Source: an uncultured Eubacterium sp.
Lineage (GTDB): Bacteria; Bacillota_A; Clostridia; Lachnospirales; Lachnospiraceae
NCBI GenBank assembly: GCA_947653505.1
Contig: CANTHI010000275.1
Coordinates: forward strand, 1-5,474
Direction: 5' to 3'
Length of the DNA: 5,474 bases
Shown here: one piece after another, positions 1 through 5,474 of the stretch
How the letters are laid out: each line of letters opens with the position of its first letter
Position numbering within the stretch: the stretch's first letter is position 1
Notes under the pieces: model-generated
Told to the model about the DNA's origin: nothing
What the model saw: only the letters and a program-made list of their open reading frames with translations
Databases searched by the model: none
Translations under genes and position numbers: made by a program

Positions 1-7
1 AAAACCA

Positions 8-242
8 GCTGGGAGAGGAAATTTGCCCCGTCTGCTGTGGCTTCGGAAGAATGCTGGAAGCCCTTAGTATTCTGCTCTATACACAGGCGGCGAAGCCGAA
101 GCGGCACCTTTAGCTGCTGGCGGTACGCCAGAAGCGAAGTAGGTGTCGCGCCCGTCCGGTACCAAAGACTGGATGCAGAATACTTAGGGCTTCTTGCATT
201 CTGGAGCGGACACAGCAGACGGGGCAAATTTTCTCTCCCAGC
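8..242. repeat. Long imperfect palindrome (hairpin-forming core of the left repeat)
   Basis: Arm 8-75 pairs without gaps with arm 175-242 (i pairs with 250-i). By eye 58 of 68 positions match. Mismatches are at 18, 40, 42, 43, 45-47, 55, 56 and 65, so most cluster in one small patch. The 99-base spacer 76-174 is GC-rich and contains further small hairpins: GGC-GAA-GCC at 89-97 and CTGGCG-GTA-CGCCAG at 117-131. The whole could extrude as a cruciform or fold as a long stem in RNA. The right copy contains the 175-242 arm and ends within the spacer. Confidence 0.85.
117..131. repeat. Small hairpin in the palindrome spacer
   Basis: A 6-bp stem CTGGCG/CGCCAG encloses a 3-base loop GTA. In the right copy (5453-5465) the same spot reads CTGGC-TCC-GCCAG, a 5-bp stem. 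The 2-base length difference between the copies therefore removes one base from each side and keeps the hairpin. Confidence 0.6.
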
Positions 243-257
243 GTCCGCATAGCCAAA

Positions 258-274
258 ACATAACACTTTTATGT
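258..274. repeat. ACATAA-N5-TTATGT inverted repeat in the repeat tail
   Basis: A 6-bp perfect inverted repeat with a 5-base spacer lies in the AT-rich tail of the left repeat. It is preserved exactly in the right copy at 5310-5326. It could be a protein-binding site of the element, such as a transposase or recombinase site, or a minor hairpin. Function unknown. Confidence 0.5.
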
Positions 275-407
275 AAATTGTTGCATTTCCACTTAAGTTC
301 GCGCCTATGGGGCAGATCCCCACCAAAAAAATGAAACACATGATCCGCACAGTTCCCGTAGATGCAGCAGCACAGGCAGTCCGCAGAGCTGATAAAATTA
401 TTTGTTG

Positions 408-436
408 TTGGTAAAATCATAGTTTTATGTTAAAAT
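408..436 (+). promoter_or_regulatory. Predicted promoter of the AI-2E family gene
   Basis: TTGGTA (408-413, 4 of 6 matches to TTGACA) is followed after 17 bases by TAAAAT (431-436, 5 of 6 matches to TATAAT). A TG dinucleotide one base upstream (428-429) makes it an extended -10. Transcription would begin near 443, giving a leader of about 40 bases. Between the repeat edge at 306 and this promoter I see only a small TGGGG/CCCCA hairpin (308-322) and no gene. Confidence 0.6.
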
Positions 437-463
437 GATAACATCCAGAAAATGGAAAAACTC

Positions 464-469
464 AGGAGG
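464..469 (+). promoter_or_regulatory. Ribosome binding site AGGAGG with a long spacer
   Basis: A perfect AGGAGG lies 13 bases before the ATG at 483, longer than the usual 5-9. An in-frame TAG at 471-473 excludes any earlier start in this frame, so 483 is the best start. The ATG at 452 is in another frame and gives only a short product that overlaps the gene. Confidence 0.65.
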
Positions 470-482
470 TTAGAAATTAAGG

Positions 483-1709
483 ATGAAGAAAGAAGATTGG
501 AAAAAAATATTTTATCAGTCACTGACAGGATTTGTCTCACTGGCATTAGCAATACTGCTTTTTTTTGCAATCAGGGAAATCGGGCAGATCCGGAGCTCTT
601 TTTTGTGGCTGATCCGGGTGCTAAAGCCTGTGATTTATGGCTGTGTTATGGCGTATCTGCTGAAAACGCCTTGTAATTTTTTGGAACAGAGGATCCGGGC
701 AGTGCTGCCGGAAAAGCATAAAAAGCGTGCGAACGGGCTTACCGTACTGCTTGTGCTGTTGCTGACATTTTTTGTAATTTATCTGCTGCTTAGCATGGTG
801 ATTCCGGAGATGGTCAGCAGTACGATGCTTCTGGTCAATGCGGTGCCCCAGAAAATGGACGGGTTTGCGAAATGGCTGACCGGGATGCTGGATGGGAATG
901 AAGTGCTGCAAAGCTATGCGAATACAGCCATCGTCAGTCTGGAGGACAAGCTGCAGGAATGGGCAAAATCGGAACTTCTGCCTACGATGCAGGGGATGAT
1001 GGGAGGCTTTGCGGATACGGTTGGTTCGGTAGTCGGAGTGCTTTATAATCTGCTGATCGGAATTATTATCTGTATTTATCTGCTGCTTGGCCGCAAGACG
1101 TTCGCAAAACAGGGCGTTGCTGTATTGTATGCGGCGCTGAAAAGCGGGCATGCAGATGCGGTGATGAGGGAACTGCGCTTTATTGACAAGACATTTGTAG
1201 GATTTTTTGGTGGGAAGATACTGGACAGTGCGATTGTAGGACTGATCTGTTATGTTTTCTGTATTATTATGACGTTTACGATGGGATTTCCGAATGCGGT
1301 GCTGATCAGTGTGATTGTCGGAGTGACGAATGTGATTCCTTATTTCGGACCGTATATCGGGGCGGTTCCGTCTGCGCTGCTGGTGCTGATTTCAGGTCCG
1401 GTAAACTGTATTATTTTTATTGTATTTATTATTATACTGCAGCAGTTTGATGGAAATATTCTGGGGCCGGCGCTGCTGGCGGACAGTGTGGGACTGACCG
1501 GATTCTGGGTGCTGTTTTCGATTACGCTGTTTCAGGGATTTTTCGGTTTTACAGGTATTCTGGTCGGGGTGCCAGTTTTTGCGGTTATTTATGATATGAT
1601 CCGGCGGCTGGTAGTAAAAGGGCTGCGGAAACATGGAAAGCTGGAGCTTTTAAAAGATCTGGATGATGGTCATACGAAAAAGCCGGAAGTGGCAGATGCA
1701 GCGGAATAA
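483..1709 (+). CDS. AI-2E family transporter (UPF0118/YtvI-like membrane protein)
   Basis: This 408-residue polytopic membrane protein fits the AI-2E_transport family (PF01594), whose members are usually about 350-400 residues. Hydrophobic segments lie near residues 15-33, 44-62, 86-108, 183-203, 246-280, 290-321 and 338-375. Between the third and fourth is a hydrophilic stretch (about 110-180) typical of the family. The conserved C-terminal half is clear: VTNVIPYFGPYIGAVP at 281-296, then QQFDGNILGPALL around 320-332, and FTGILVGVPVFAVIYD around 356-371. The tail after 376 is charged and probably cytoplasmic. The family is named after E. coli TqsA, linked to autoinducer-2 export, but other members are sodium/proton antiporters and many have no known substrate, so the cargo here is not predictable. 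It has its own promoter and is separated by 239 bases from the next gene, which argues against a tight operon. I see no strong terminator after it. Confidence 0.9.
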   Translation: MKKEDWKKIFYQSLTGFVSLALAILLFFAIREIGQIRSSFLWLIRVLKPVIYGCVMAYLLKTPCNFLEQRIRAVLPEKHKKRANGLTVLLVLLLTFFVIYLLLSMVIPEMVSSTMLLVNAVPQKMDGFAKWLTGMLDGNEVLQSYANTAIVSLEDKLQEWAKSELLPTMQGMMGGFADTVGSVVGVLYNLLIGIIICIYLLLGRKTFAKQGVAVLYAALKSGHADAVMRELRFIDKTFVGFFGGKILDSAIVGLICYVFCIIMTFTMGFPNAVLISVIVGVTNVIPYFGPYIGAVPSALLVLISGPVNCIIFIVFIIILQQFDGNILGPALLADSVGLTGFWVLFSITLFQGFFGFTGILVGVPVFAVIYDMIRRLVVKGLRKHGKLELLKDLDDGHTKKPEVADAAE

Positions 1710-1773
1710 AAACTGTAAAGCGGATGGCGTCCACGGAAAATGAAAAATTTGTCGGAATACCTTGTTTTTGGAA

Positions 1774-1800
1774 GCCTATACACGCATTTTATTTATAGGC
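1774..1800. repeat. Small inverted repeat GCCTATA-N13-TATAGGC
   Basis: A 7-bp perfect inverted repeat with a 13-base AT-rich spacer lies 65 bases after the transporter gene and about 24 bases before the -35 of the next promoter. There is no T-tract on either side, so it is a poor intrinsic terminator. A regulator-binding site is equally possible. Confidence 0.35.
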
Positions 1801-1823
1801 AGAATATTACTGTAAAACGAAGG

Positions 1824-1852
1824 TAGCCAAAAGGCTGATATTCTGTTAAAAT
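1824..1852 (+). promoter_or_regulatory. Predicted promoter of the L,D-transpeptidase gene
   Basis: TAGCCA (1824-1829, 4 of 6 matches to TTGACA) is followed after 17 bases by TAAAAT (1847-1852) with an extended-10 TG at 1844-1845. The nine bases TGTTAAAAT are identical to those in the promoter of the upstream transporter gene. The predicted start near 1859 leaves a leader of about 90 bases. Confidence 0.55.
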
Positions 1853-1882
1853 AGAGTACAACAATCGGGCTTTCGGTAATAC

Positions 1883-1916
1883 TGCGCAGCGTCCGGACTG
1901 TCAGGAAGCTGGCGCA
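1883..1916 (+). promoter_or_regulatory. Possible leader hairpin upstream of the L,D-transpeptidase start
   Basis: TGCGC-AGC (1883-1890) can pair with GCT-G-GCGCA (1908-1916) with one bulged G. The loop contains the 8-base palindrome GTCCGGAC (1891-1898). The structure sits between the predicted transcription start and the ribosome binding site AGAAGG (1935-1940), which it leaves free. I recognise no known riboswitch class, and it may be chance. Confidence 0.25.
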
Positions 1917-1948
1917 AAGAAAGAAGCTCAGGAAAGAAGGTATGAAAA

Positions 1949-3424
1949 ATGAGAAAGCAGAAGTCGGCAGCAAAGTCTGCACTAATTATTTTGAGCATCC
2001 TTTTCGGTTTTTTGCTGATCGCACTCCTGGTCTGTTATTTGTGCACGGCATCTTATTATGCGGAGCATTTTTTCCCGGGCACTGTATTAAATGGAGTTCC
2101 GGTCGGTAAAATGACAGTAGAGGAAGCGGAGGATAAAGTCGCACAGGAGGTCGCGGATTATATTTTCAGCATTGAGACACGCGACGGGGACAAGTATCAG
2201 ATTATCGGACCAGATATCGATTATACGTATGTGCCGGGAACGGAAATCCATGATATTTTGCAGGAACAGGATGAATATCAGTGGATATCCGGCCGGAAAG
2301 GCAAAAAGGAAGTGGATCTGGAGGTATCTGCTGCTTTTAATACGCAGAAGCTGGACAGGATGGTAGCGCAGCTGCCGTGTTTTCATTCAGATTATATTCA
2401 AAAGCCAAAGGATGCTTATCTGAGGGAAACAGAAACCGGTTATGAGCTCGTAAAAGCTGAGGCCGGAAATCAGATCCGGCTTGCGGATGTCCAGAAGCTG
2501 GCGCGGGAAGCTGTGGATCTGGGAGAAGAAAAGCTCGTGCTTACCGATGACGTCTATGAGGAGCCAAAAATAAAATCCAATAATAAAAAGCTGAAAAAAG
2601 CGTTGAAAAACATCAATTCTTATCTGCATACTACGATAAAATATGATGTGGGTGAAGAAGGGGAAGTGCTGGATTCCACCCGTATGAAAGACTGGATTAC
2701 GATTGCCGCGGATTATTCCGTTACGCTGGACGAATCCAGGGTGACAAGCTATGTGCAGTATCTGGCCAGCAAATACAATACGTACGGAGATGTGCGTGTA
2801 TTTAAGACGTCTTTGGGTGACAAGGTAAAGATCGGTGGCGGAGACTACGGATGGGTCATTGATAAGGAAAAGGAGAAAAACCAGCTCCTGTCCGAAATCC
2901 GGTCTGGGAAAACGATAGAGCGTGAGCCGGTCTTTAATCAGACGGCAGAGGTAAAGAGTGAAACATACGATATCGGGGATACTTATGTGGAAGTAGATTA
3001 TACCAACCAGCATATGTATTTTTATGAAAAAGGGAAGCTAAAGCTGGAAACAGACGTGGTCACTGGTAATGTGAACCGGAATAGCGGCTCTCCGGACGGA
3101 GTATACAAAATCGTATATAAAGAACGGGACGCTACGCTGGTAGGGGAAAACTATGCTTCGGATGTGAAGTATTTTATGGTATTTGCTTATAACGTAGGAT
3201 TTCATGATGCAAGCTGGAGAAACGAATTTGGAAAAGAGATTTATAAATCGTCCGGTTCGCATGGCTGTGTCAATATGCCAGAAGATAAAGCGGAAAAATT
3301 ATTCCAGATTCTGCCGACTGGAACGCCTGTGATTGCTTATTACCGCGAACCGGTGGAACTGACCGCGGAAAATGCAAAGATTTCAAATGCGTATTCTTAT
3401 GTAAGTAAGGAAAACAGACAGTAA
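1949..3424 (+). CDS. Membrane-anchored L,D-transpeptidase with VanW-like peptidoglycan-binding region
   Basis: This 491-residue protein crosslinks cell-wall peptides through a cysteine nucleophile, making 3-3 (meso-DAP type) or equivalent links outside the membrane. Residues 1-9 are basic and 10-34 form one transmembrane segment without a clear cleavage site, so it is probably an anchored type II protein. The N-terminal ectodomain has the GTVLNGVPVGKMTVEEAED pattern (44-62) seen before PG_binding_4/VanW-like modules (PF12229). A second such module probably spans about 210-330. The YkuD domain (PF03734) covers about 344-466 and has the canonical H-X17-SHGCVN signature: His419 in GFHDASW, and Ser437, His438, Gly439, Cys440. 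All catalytic residues are present and the length is normal for this architecture in Clostridia. The ATG at 1949 has AGAAGG 8 bases upstream; the ATG at 1942 is out of frame. It is transcribed toward fhs and is followed by a strong terminator. Confidence 0.93.
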   Translation: MRKQKSAAKSALIILSILFGFLLIALLVCYLCTASYYAEHFFPGTVLNGVPVGKMTVEEAEDKVAQEVADYIFSIETRDGDKYQIIGPDIDYTYVPGTEIHDILQEQDEYQWISGRKGKKEVDLEVSAAFNTQKLDRMVAQLPCFHSDYIQKPKDAYLRETETGYELVKAEAGNQIRLADVQKLAREAVDLGEEKLVLTDDVYEEPKIKSNNKKLKKALKNINSYLHTTIKYDVGEEGEVLDSTRMKDWITIAADYSVTLDESRVTSYVQYLASKYNTYGDVRVFKTSLGDKVKIGGGDYGWVIDKEKEKNQLLSEIRSGKTIEREPVFNQTAEVKSETYDIGDTYVEVDYTNQHMYFYEKGKLKLETDVVTGNVNRNSGSPDGVYKIVYKERDATLVGENYASDVKYFMVFAYNVGFHDASWRNEFGKEIYKSSGSHGCVNMPEDKAEKLFQILPTGTPVIAYYREPVELTAENAKISNAYSYVSKENRQ

Positions 3425-3438
3425 GGATATGATCAAAT

Positions 3439-3499
3439 CACGAAAAAACAGACCCGGCCGGGATACCGTGTGTATCCCGGCCGGGTCTGTTTTTTCGTG
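3439..3499. terminator. Bidirectional intrinsic terminator between convergent genes
   Basis: Arms 3439-3466 and 3472-3499 are perfect reverse complements (28 bp) with a 5-base loop CGTGT. The central 18 bp (3449-3466 with 3472-3489) are GC-rich and are flanked by A6 (3443-3448) and T6 (3490-3495). Each strand therefore reads as a GC hairpin followed by a U-tract. It begins 14 bases after the L,D-transpeptidase stop and lies 27 bases beyond the fhs stop, so it can end both transcripts. Confidence 0.92.
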
Positions 3500-3526
3500 C
3501 GGACAGAAAGTGCCGCATTCCTGATG

Positions 3527-5197
3527 CTAAAACAGTCCTGTAATTTTTCCGCTTTCGTCTACGTCAATGCCATAAGCGGCAGGTGTCTTTGATAATCCCG
3601 GCATGGTCATAATAGCTCCGGTGAGAACTACGACAAATCCTGCGCCTGCACTTACATAGACATCCCGTACCGTGATGGTGAATCCTGAAGGCCGTCCCAG
3701 TTTGTGCTGGTCGTCTGATAACGAATACTGCGTCTTGGCAATGCAGACTGGAAGGGTTCCAAATCCAAGTTCTGTGAGCTTTGCCAGTGTTTTTTCCGCA
3801 GCTGGCGTATAGGCAACGTCCGCGGCGCCATAGATCTGGGTCGCAACCGTGTGAATTTTTTGCTTCAGAGGCATTTCATCCGGATAAAGCGGCTGAAACG
3901 CAGATGGTTTCTGCTCCAGAGTTTCCAGCACTTTTTCCGCGAGTGCGATCCCGCCTTCGCCACCCTGCTCCCATACTCTGGACAGTGCAAACGCACAGCC
4001 CTTTTCTTCACAAAAGCTGCGGATATATTCGTACTCGGCAGGCGTATCGCTCAGAAAAGCGTTTAATGTGACGACGATCGGCACATGGTATTTCTGCAGA
4101 TTTTCGATATGCTTTTCCAGATTGCAGATTCCTTTTTTTACAGCTTCCAGATTTTCAGCAGCGAGCTCGTTTTTCGGGACGCCGCCGTTGTATTTGAGTG
4201 CGCGTACCGTAGCAACGAGCACAACAGCGTCAGGCGTCAGACCGGCTTTGCGGCATTTGATATCAAAGAATTTTTCCGCACCAAGATCTGCTCCGAAACC
4301 AGCTTCCGTAATTACATAATCAGCGATTTTCAATGCCGTTTTTGTGGCGCGTATGGAATTGCAGCCGTGGGCAATATTAGCAAACGGGCCACCATGTACA
4401 ATCGCGCCGGTATGCTCCAGCGTCTGGATCAGGTTTGGCTTTAAAGCGTCTTTTAACAGGGCTGCCATCGCACCGACTGCCTGCAGCTGCTTTGCAGTTA
4501 CCGGTTCCCCGTCGTAATTATAAGCTACGATAATATCTCCCAGACGCTTTTTCAGATCTGCCATATCAGAAGAAAGGCATAAAATAGCCATAATTTCTGT
4601 AGCGACAGTAATCACAAAATGGTCTTCCCTTACGAAACCGTCAGATTTTGTGCCAAGTCCTACGACTATATTGCGCAGGGCACGGTCGTTCATATCCATA
4701 CAACGCTTCCAGACAATCTGCCTGGTATCTATATGTAACGCATTTCCCTGCTGGATATGGTTGTCAAGCAGGGCAGCCAGAAGATTGTTGGCAGCCGTAA
4801 TGGCATGAAAATCCCCGGTAAAATGCAGATTCAGATCTTCCATTGGCACCACCTGCGCATATCCGCCCCCGGCTGCGCCGCCCTTAATGCCAAAGCATGG
4901 TCCCAGCGACGGCTCCCGCAGAGCCAGCAGGCAGTTTTTGCCAAGCTTTCCAAAAGCCTGACTCAGTCCGATACTTGTCGTGGTCTTGCCCTCCCCGGCC
5001 GGAGTCGGATTAATGGCAGTTACGAGGATGAGTTTTCCGTCTTTGTTTGCTTCGGTCTTTTCGATGAGCTCATCGGATAGCTTTGCTTTGTATTTTCCAT
5101 ACAATTCCAGATCGTCTTCTTCAATACCGTATTTTGCGGCAATATCTTTGATGTGAAGCATTTGCGCGTCCTGTGCGATTTGAATGTCTGTTTTCAT
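3527..5197 (-). CDS. fhs: Formate--tetrahydrofolate ligase (10-formyl-THF synthetase)
   Basis: The product is a cytoplasmic 556-residue enzyme joining formate to tetrahydrofolate with ATP to give 10-formyl-THF. This feeds purine and formyl-Met synthesis and, in acetogens, the methyl branch of the Wood-Ljungdahl pathway. The length matches the bacterial family (about 555-560). The ATP-binding loop [10 protein letters not shown] is at 64-73. Both family signatures are intact: [11 protein letters not shown] at 103-113 and [12 protein letters not shown] at 328-339. The glycine-rich GGEGG is at 412-416, and the expected C-terminus near [11 protein letters not shown] through GKITGLF is present. Start at 5197 is supported by GGAGGAGG (complement of 5203-5210) at 5-base spacing. 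The gene stands alone here: no folD, fchA or other one-carbon gene is visible, so the sequence does not show whether it serves acetogenesis or only biosynthesis. Confidence 0.98.
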   Translation of the reverse strand: MKTDIQIAQDAQMLHIKDIAAKYGIEEDDLELYGKYKAKLSDELIEKTEANKDGKLILVTAINPTPAGEGKTTTSIGLSQAFGKLGKNCLLALREPSLGPCFGIKGGAAGGGYAQVVPMEDLNLHFTGDFHAITAANNLLAALLDNHIQQGNALHIDTRQIVWKRCMDMNDRALRNIVVGLGTKSDGFVREDHFVITVATEIMAILCLSSDMADLKKRLGDIIVAYNYDGEPVTAKQLQAVGAMAALLKDALKPNLIQTLEHTGAIVHGGPFANIAHGCNSIRATKTALKIADYVITEAGFGADLGAEKFFDIKCRKAGLTPDAVVLVATVRALKYNGGVPKNELAAENLEAVKKGICNLEKHIENLQKYHVPIVVTLNAFLSDTPAEYEYIRSFCEEKGCAFALSRVWEQGGEGGIALAEKVLETLEQKPSAFQPLYPDEMPLKQKIHTVATQIYGAADVAYTPAAEKTLAKLTELGFGTLPVCIAKTQYSLSDDQHKLGRPSGFTITVRDVYVSAGAGFVVVLTGAIMTMPGLSKTPAAYGIDVDESGKITGLF

Positions 5198-5233
5198 ATT
5201 GACCTCCTCCTGTCTGCGTGTCTGTGATATCTG

Positions 5234-5262
5234 ATTATAGCATATGCGGTGGGTAAAGTCAC
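5234..5262 (-). promoter_or_regulatory. Predicted fhs promoter
   Basis: Read on the minus strand, GTGACT (5262-5257, 4 of 6 matches to TTGACA) is followed after 17 bases by a perfect TATAAT (5239-5234). An extended-10 TG lies at 5242-5241. Transcription would start near 5227, about 30 bases before the ATG. No riboswitch fits in so short a leader. Confidence 0.75.
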
Positions 5263-5277
5263 GAAAATAATGCAGCC

Positions 5278-5474
5278 AGGGGCAAACTTAAGAGAAAATA
5301 CAACAATTTACATAAAAGTGTTATGTTTTGGCTATGCGGACGCTGGGAGAGAAAATTTGCCCCGTCTGCTGTGTCCGCTCCAGAATGCAAGAAGCCCTAA
5401 GTATTCTGCTTCCAGTCTTTGGTACCGGACGGGCGCGACACCTACTTCGCTTCTGGCTCCGCCAGCAGCTAAAG
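5278..5474 (-). repeat. Right copy of the dispersed palindromic repeat, cut by the window end
   Basis: This is the reverse complement of 108-306, near-identical, with a 109-base perfect run (5301-5409). The order from the fhs side is the AT-rich tail with the ACATAA/TTATGT inverted repeat (5310-5326), the palindrome arm corresponding to 175-242 (5342-5409), then the GC-rich spacer, where the window stops. The second arm presumably lies just outside. The inner edge is about 15 bases upstream of the fhs -35 element. Confidence 0.9.

Larger units (their letters stand above)
1..306 (+). repeat. Left copy of a dispersed palindromic intergenic repeat, inverted relative to 5278-5474
   Basis: Bases 108-306 reappear reverse-complemented at 5278-5474 (position i pairs with 5584-i after a 2-base indel near 124-127). 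I find perfect identity over 128-173 and 175-283, a single mismatch at 174, and scattered mismatches at 284, 289, 291, 300 and 303. Similarity stops at about 306, which marks the gene-proximal edge. Bases 1-107 have no partner in the window because the right copy is cut by the window end. They pair instead with 175-242 of the same copy. Short open frames run through the repeat on both strands, but they follow the palindrome and lack a convincing ribosome binding site, so I treat the stretch as non-coding. It may be a MITE or another palindromic intergenic element; no transposase is present. The outer end may lie beyond base 1. Confidence 0.9.

Noticed and set aside
37..252. Open frame of 71 codons on the + strand at the left end
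   Set aside because: It lies wholly inside the palindromic repeat, has no convincing ribosome binding site, and its sequence is explained by the repeat.
1..306. CRISPR array or tRNA in the left end
   Set aside because: There are no regularly spaced direct repeats. The pairing is one large palindrome, not a cloverleaf, and no tRNA T-loop sequence is seen.
184..420. Open frame of 78 codons on the − strand running into the left repeat
   Set aside because: Its 3' half is repeat sequence and its 5' half lies in the transporter gene's promoter region. No ribosome binding site or recognisable domain is visible.
452..676. Overlapping + strand frame starting at ATG 452
   Set aside because: It overlaps most of the start of the transporter gene in another frame, lies behind no ribosome binding site, and encodes no recognisable protein.
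621..1151. 176-codon − strand frame inside the transporter gene
   Set aside because: It is the antisense shadow of a clear membrane-protein gene. Its His/Gln-rich composition is what antisense of such codons gives.
1774..1800. Intrinsic terminator for the transporter gene
   Set aside because: The 7-bp stem is AT-rich with a 13-base loop and no following T-tract on either strand.
2387..3013. 208-codon − strand frame inside the L,D-transpeptidase gene
   Set aside because: Antisense shadow: the + strand frame has a complete catalytic domain and a good start, and this frame shows no family motif.
1..5474. Composite transposon formed by the two inverted repeats
   Set aside because: No transposase is present in the window, the cargo consists of ordinary housekeeping and envelope genes, and the repeats look like a dispersed intergenic element rather than IS ends.

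Overview
The window looks like an ordinary chromosomal stretch from a low-to-middle GC Firmicute, most likely a gut Clostridium-class member of the Lachnospiraceae type (Blautia, Dorea, Ruminococcus gnavus group). This is an inference from the protein sequences, the strong AGGAGG-type ribosome binding sites, the extended -10 promoters and the gene content. No marker gene fixes the genus.

Layout. Positions 1-306 hold a non-coding repeat. It contains a long imperfect palindrome (8-242) and a conserved tail (243-306). A promoter at 408-436 precedes a gene for a multi-pass membrane protein of the AI-2E transporter/UPF0118 family (483-1709, +). A 239-base gap carries small inverted repeats and a second extended -10 promoter. 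It leads into a membrane-anchored L,D-transpeptidase with VanW-like peptidoglycan-binding modules (1949-3424, +). A perfect 28-bp stem (3439-3499) lies between this gene and the convergent formate--tetrahydrofolate ligase gene fhs (3527-5197, -) and can serve as terminator for both. fhs has its own consensus TATAAT promoter just outside its start. Only about 15 bases upstream of the fhs -35, a second copy of the left-end repeat begins in inverted orientation (5278-5474) and runs off the window.

The three genes do not form one pathway: one is a membrane exporter/permease-like protein, one a cell-wall crosslinking enzyme, and one an enzyme of one-carbon metabolism. Each appears to have its own promoter. 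I found no defence system, phage gene, tRNA, rRNA or CRISPR array.

The most unusual content is the repeat pair. The two copies are almost identical over about 195 bases, including a 109-base run with no difference. They face each other across about 5 kb, and the complete part of the left copy is itself a giant hairpin. This looks like a MITE-like or other dispersed palindromic intergenic element. Its family could not be identified from sequence alone.
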